This document shows positions 5,756 through 7,760 of a stretch of 7,760 bases of DNA, piece by piece (within the stretch, counting starts at the first letter, position 1; each line of letters opens with the position of its first letter). Below the pieces are notes generated by a model. That model did no database searches, was not told the origin of the DNA, and worked only from the letters and a program-made list of their open reading frames with translations. Source of the stretch: Sulfuricellaceae bacterium (lineage in GTDB: Bacteria > Pseudomonadota > Gammaproteobacteria > Burkholderiales > UBA9220); NCBI GenBank assembly GCA_019911985.1, contig JAIOJO010000230.1:1-7760 (forward strand). Reading direction: 5' to 3'. Made by a program: the position numbers and the translations under genes.

Positions 5756-7164
5756 TGCCCTTCAAGCCCGTCCTGCTGTGGACCGATGCGCTGATTTTTC
5801 TGCTGCTGGCGGCGGTGCTGCTATTCGTCCGCTACGTGCGCCGCCGCGAACATCTCCATGCGCCATGGCAGCGGGTGATGGGCAGCCGGGTGGGGATGGC
5901 GTCGAGCATCGTGCTGGCGGTCTATTTGGCCGTCGGCTTGATGGATTCCCTGCACTTCCAACTGCCTCTGCCTAGCCAGAACGGCAAGACTCAAAGCGTC
6001 TACGACGTGGAGGTGTTGAGCGTGCTGGATTACATCGCCACGCCCTTGCGCGAGCATGTGGAGAAAACCTATTCCGCGCCTTTCGCCACCCACCTCTACG
6101 CCAAGGAAACCATTCCCCTGCCCGGCGGCGGAACCGTGCGCGATTACCCCCGTTTGCAATACGGCGGCGCGCATCTGGCCGATCCGCTGCGAGACCGGGC
6201 CGGGGACATCGCCGCCCGGACAGCTTGGGCGCTGCTCGGAGCGCTGGCCTTGTGGGTGCTGGCCGCCGTCTTGCTGACTCGCCGCCTGGCGCGGCGCCAG
6301 GGCGTTTCCCCGGCGGCGGCGTGGCATAGCCTCTGGCGGCGCGAGCAGGCGGTACCGTGGCATGTGGCCTTGCTGACGCTGGGCGTGCTGCTGCTGTTCC
6401 TCGTACCGGCGGCAGCGCTGAGCGTGAAATACCACATCTTCGGCACCGACAAGGTGGGCCTGGACGTGTTCTACCTTTCGCTGAAAAGCATCCGCACCGG
6501 CCTGGTGATCGGTACGCTGACCACGCTGGTGATGCTGCCCTTCGCCTTGCTGCTGGGCATCATGGCGGGCTATTTCCGCGGCTGGGTGGACGACCTCATC
6601 CAATACCTCTACACCACGCTCAACTCCATCCCCGGCGTGCTGCTCATCGCCGCTTCCGTGCTGATGATGCAGGTCTGGATGGAAAGCCGCCCCGAGCTTT
6701 TCGACACCGTGCTGGCGCGCGCCGACATGCGCCTCTTGTTCCTCTGCATCATTCTCGGCGTCACCAGTTGGACCGGCCTGTGCCGCCTGCTGCGCGGCGA
6801 AACCCTGAAGCTGCGCGAGATGGAATACATCCAGGCGGCGCAAGCCTTCGGCATCGGTCACGGGCGGATCATCGCCCGCCACATCCTGCCCAACGTCATG
6901 CACATCGTGCTGATTACCGTGGTGATGGATTTCTCCGGCCTGGTGCTGGCCGAGGCGGTGCTGTCCTACGTCGGCGTCGGCGTCGATCCGTCGATGCAAA
7001 GCTGGGGCAACATGATCAACAGCGCACGCCTGGAAATGGCGCGCGAGCCGGTGGTGTGGTGGTCGCTGGCGGCGGCCTTCCTGTTCATGTTCGTGCTGGT
7101 GCTGTGCGCCAATCTGTTCGCCGACGCGGTGCGCGACGCCTTCGACCCGAGAACTCGCCGATGA
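5752..7164 (+). CDS. Peptide-type ABC transporter inner-membrane permease, DppC/YejE/NppC class, with enlarged N-terminal half
   Basis: Second channel subunit, pairing with the upstream permease. The core is recognisable from about residue 226: YHIFGTDKVGLDVF, the usual DppC/OppC entry motif, then several membrane segments. The EAA loop lies at about 356-382 (EYIQAAQAFGIGHGRIIARHILPN). LSYVGVGVDPSMQSWGNMI and the ending AVRDAFDPR are also family features (YejE ends similarly). At 470 aa it is about 130 longer than YejE (341). The extra length is N-terminal: hydrophobic segments near 11-29, 50-66, 159-176 and 203-224, with a roughly 90-residue hydrophilic region (67-158) containing KETIPLPGGG that is predicted to lie outside the membrane. 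The start ATG overlaps the preceding stop (ATGA), and GAGG at 5743-5746 lies 5 bases upstream; ATG 5755 is an alternative. It is joined by another ATGA overlap to the ATPase gene. Confidence 0.93.
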   Translation: MMPFKPVLLWTDALIFLLLAAVLLFVRYVRRREHLHAPWQRVMGSRVGMASSIVLAVYLAVGLMDSLHFQLPLPSQNGKTQSVYDVEVLSVLDYIATPLREHVEKTYSAPFATHLYAKETIPLPGGGTVRDYPRLQYGGAHLADPLRDRAGDIAARTAWALLGALALWVLAAVLLTRRLARRQGVSPAAAWHSLWRREQAVPWHVALLTLGVLLLFLVPAAALSVKYHIFGTDKVGLDVFYLSLKSIRTGLVIGTLTTLVMLPFALLLGIMAGYFRGWVDDLIQYLYTTLNSIPGVLLIAASVLMMQVWMESRPELFDTVLARADMRLLFLCIILGVTSWTGLCRLLRGETLKLREMEYIQAAQAFGIGHGRIIARHILPNVMHIVLITVVMDFSGLVLAEAVLSYVGVGVDPSMQSWGNMINSARLEMAREPVVWWSLAAAFLFMFVLVLCANLFADAVRDAFDPRTRR

Positions 7165-7760
7165 ACCGCCGGCCGAATGAAATCCTGCTCCAGGTCGACT
7201 GCCTAAAAACCCGGCTCGGGGAAGGCGAGGGCGCCGTCCGCGCGGTGGACGGCATTGCCTTCGCGCTGCGGCGCGGCGAAACCTTCGCGCTACTGGGCGA
7301 GTCCGGCTGCGGCAAGTCGATGACGGCGCTGTCCCTGCTGCGCCTTTTGCCCGACAGCGGGCGTATCGTCTCCGGCACGGTGCGCTTGGACGGCGAGGAT
7401 TTGCTGGCGCTGCCCGAATCCGCGATGCGCGGCGTGCGCGGGCGGCGCATCGCCATGGTGTTCCAGGAGCCGATGCTGAGCCTCAACCCGGTGTTCACCG
7501 TGGGCGAGCAGATCGGCGAGGCGGTGCGGCTCCACACCGGCCTGCGCGGCGCGGCGGCGGAACGGCGCGTGCGGGAGCTGCTCGACGCGGTCGGCATTCC
7601 CGACGTCGCCCGGCGCAGCCGCGAATATCCCTTCCAGCTCTCCGGCGGCATGAAGCAGCGGGTGATGATCGCCATGGCGCTGGCCGGCGACCCCGAAGTG
7701 CTGATCGCCGACGAGCCCACCACGGCGCTCGACGTCACCATCCAGGCCCAAGTGCTGGAC
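7161..7760 (+). CDS. Peptide-type ABC transporter ATP-binding protein, 5' part (runs off the window)
   Basis: Cytoplasmic ATPase powering the importer. Translation from ATG 7161, which overlaps the preceding stop as ATGA, stays open for 200 codons to the window edge. Visible motifs in order: Walker A GESGCGKS (46-53), Q-loop VFQEP (Q102) followed by MLSLNPVFTVGEQI, ABC signature LSGGMKQR (160-167), Walker B VLIADE (180-185) and D-loop ALD (189-191). The MLSLNP and SGGMKQR forms are typical of the DppD/OppD/YejF peptide-transporter branch. The H-loop histidine and C-terminus are outside the window. No second ATPase gene can be seen, so whether this is a single ATPase followed by a partner or a fused double ATPase like YejF/NppD cannot be decided here. 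The start lacks a strong Shine-Dalgarno, consistent with coupling to the upstream permease. Confidence 0.96.
   Translation, partial: MNRRPNEILLQVDCLKTRLGEGEGAVRAVDGIAFALRRGETFALLGESGCGKSMTALSLLRLLPDSGRIVSGTVRLDGEDLLALPESAMRGVRGRRIAMVFQEPMLSLNPVFTVGEQIGEAVRLHTGLRGAAAERRVRELLDAVGIPDVARRSREYPFQLSGGMKQRVMIAMALAGDPEVLIADEPTTALDVTIQAQVLD

Noticed and set aside
5821..6999. 392-codon minus-strand open frame opposite the second permease
   Set aside because: The translation is unnaturally rich in His, Gln and Ala, as expected for the reverse complement of a GC-rich gene. The sense strand carries a clear EAA permease motif.
1..7760. CRISPR array, tRNA or rRNA genes, transposase, toxin-antitoxin or defence genes
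   Set aside because: I looked on both strands and found no spaced direct repeats, cloverleaf-like segments or matching protein motifs.

Overview
The window looks like chromosomal DNA of a free-living, motile Gram-negative bacterium, most likely a gammaproteobacterium. The grounds are an E. coli-like NADH-type FabI, a Dpp/Yej/Npp-class peptide ABC transporter, a chemoreceptor signalling protein and a lipoprotein signal peptide. GC is high by eye in the transporter genes and somewhat lower in the chemoreceptor gene. A fabI gene beside a peptide-type ABC operon is an arrangement I recall from Pseudomonas (nppA1A2BCD-fabI). A methanotroph of the Methylococcales is possible, but that is a guess from general look, not a demonstrated assignment.

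Layout. On the minus strand lie a complete HAMP-less methyl-accepting chemotaxis-type protein (3-1328), its probable sigma-70-type promoter (1354-1382), and fabI (1426-2211) with a good ribosome binding site and a TATAAT -10 box. The short divergent region 2212-2326 separates fabI from a plus-strand transporter operon. That operon holds a family-5 substrate-binding lipoprotein (about 2327-4555), a 219-bp spacer containing a 120-bp imperfect palindrome (4637-4756), the first permease (4775-5755), an unusually long second permease (5752-7164), and the start of an ATPase gene (7161 to the window edge). The last three genes are joined by 4-bp ATGA stop/start overlaps, so they are almost certainly co-translated.

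How they work together. The binding protein should capture a peptide-like solute in the periplasm. The two permeases form the inner-membrane channel, and the ATPase (probably a double-ATPase protein like YejF/NppD, though only its first 200 residues are visible) drives import. FabI is the enoyl-ACP reductase of fatty-acid elongation and is linked to the transporter only by position. The chemoreceptor-like protein appears to be a separate transcription unit.

Nothing here is a clearly new system. The points most worth a second look are the palindromic element inserted inside the transporter operon, a binding protein with both a lipidation site and a C-terminal membrane helix, an enlarged second permease, and a natural alanine at the triclosan-hotspot position 93 of FabI.
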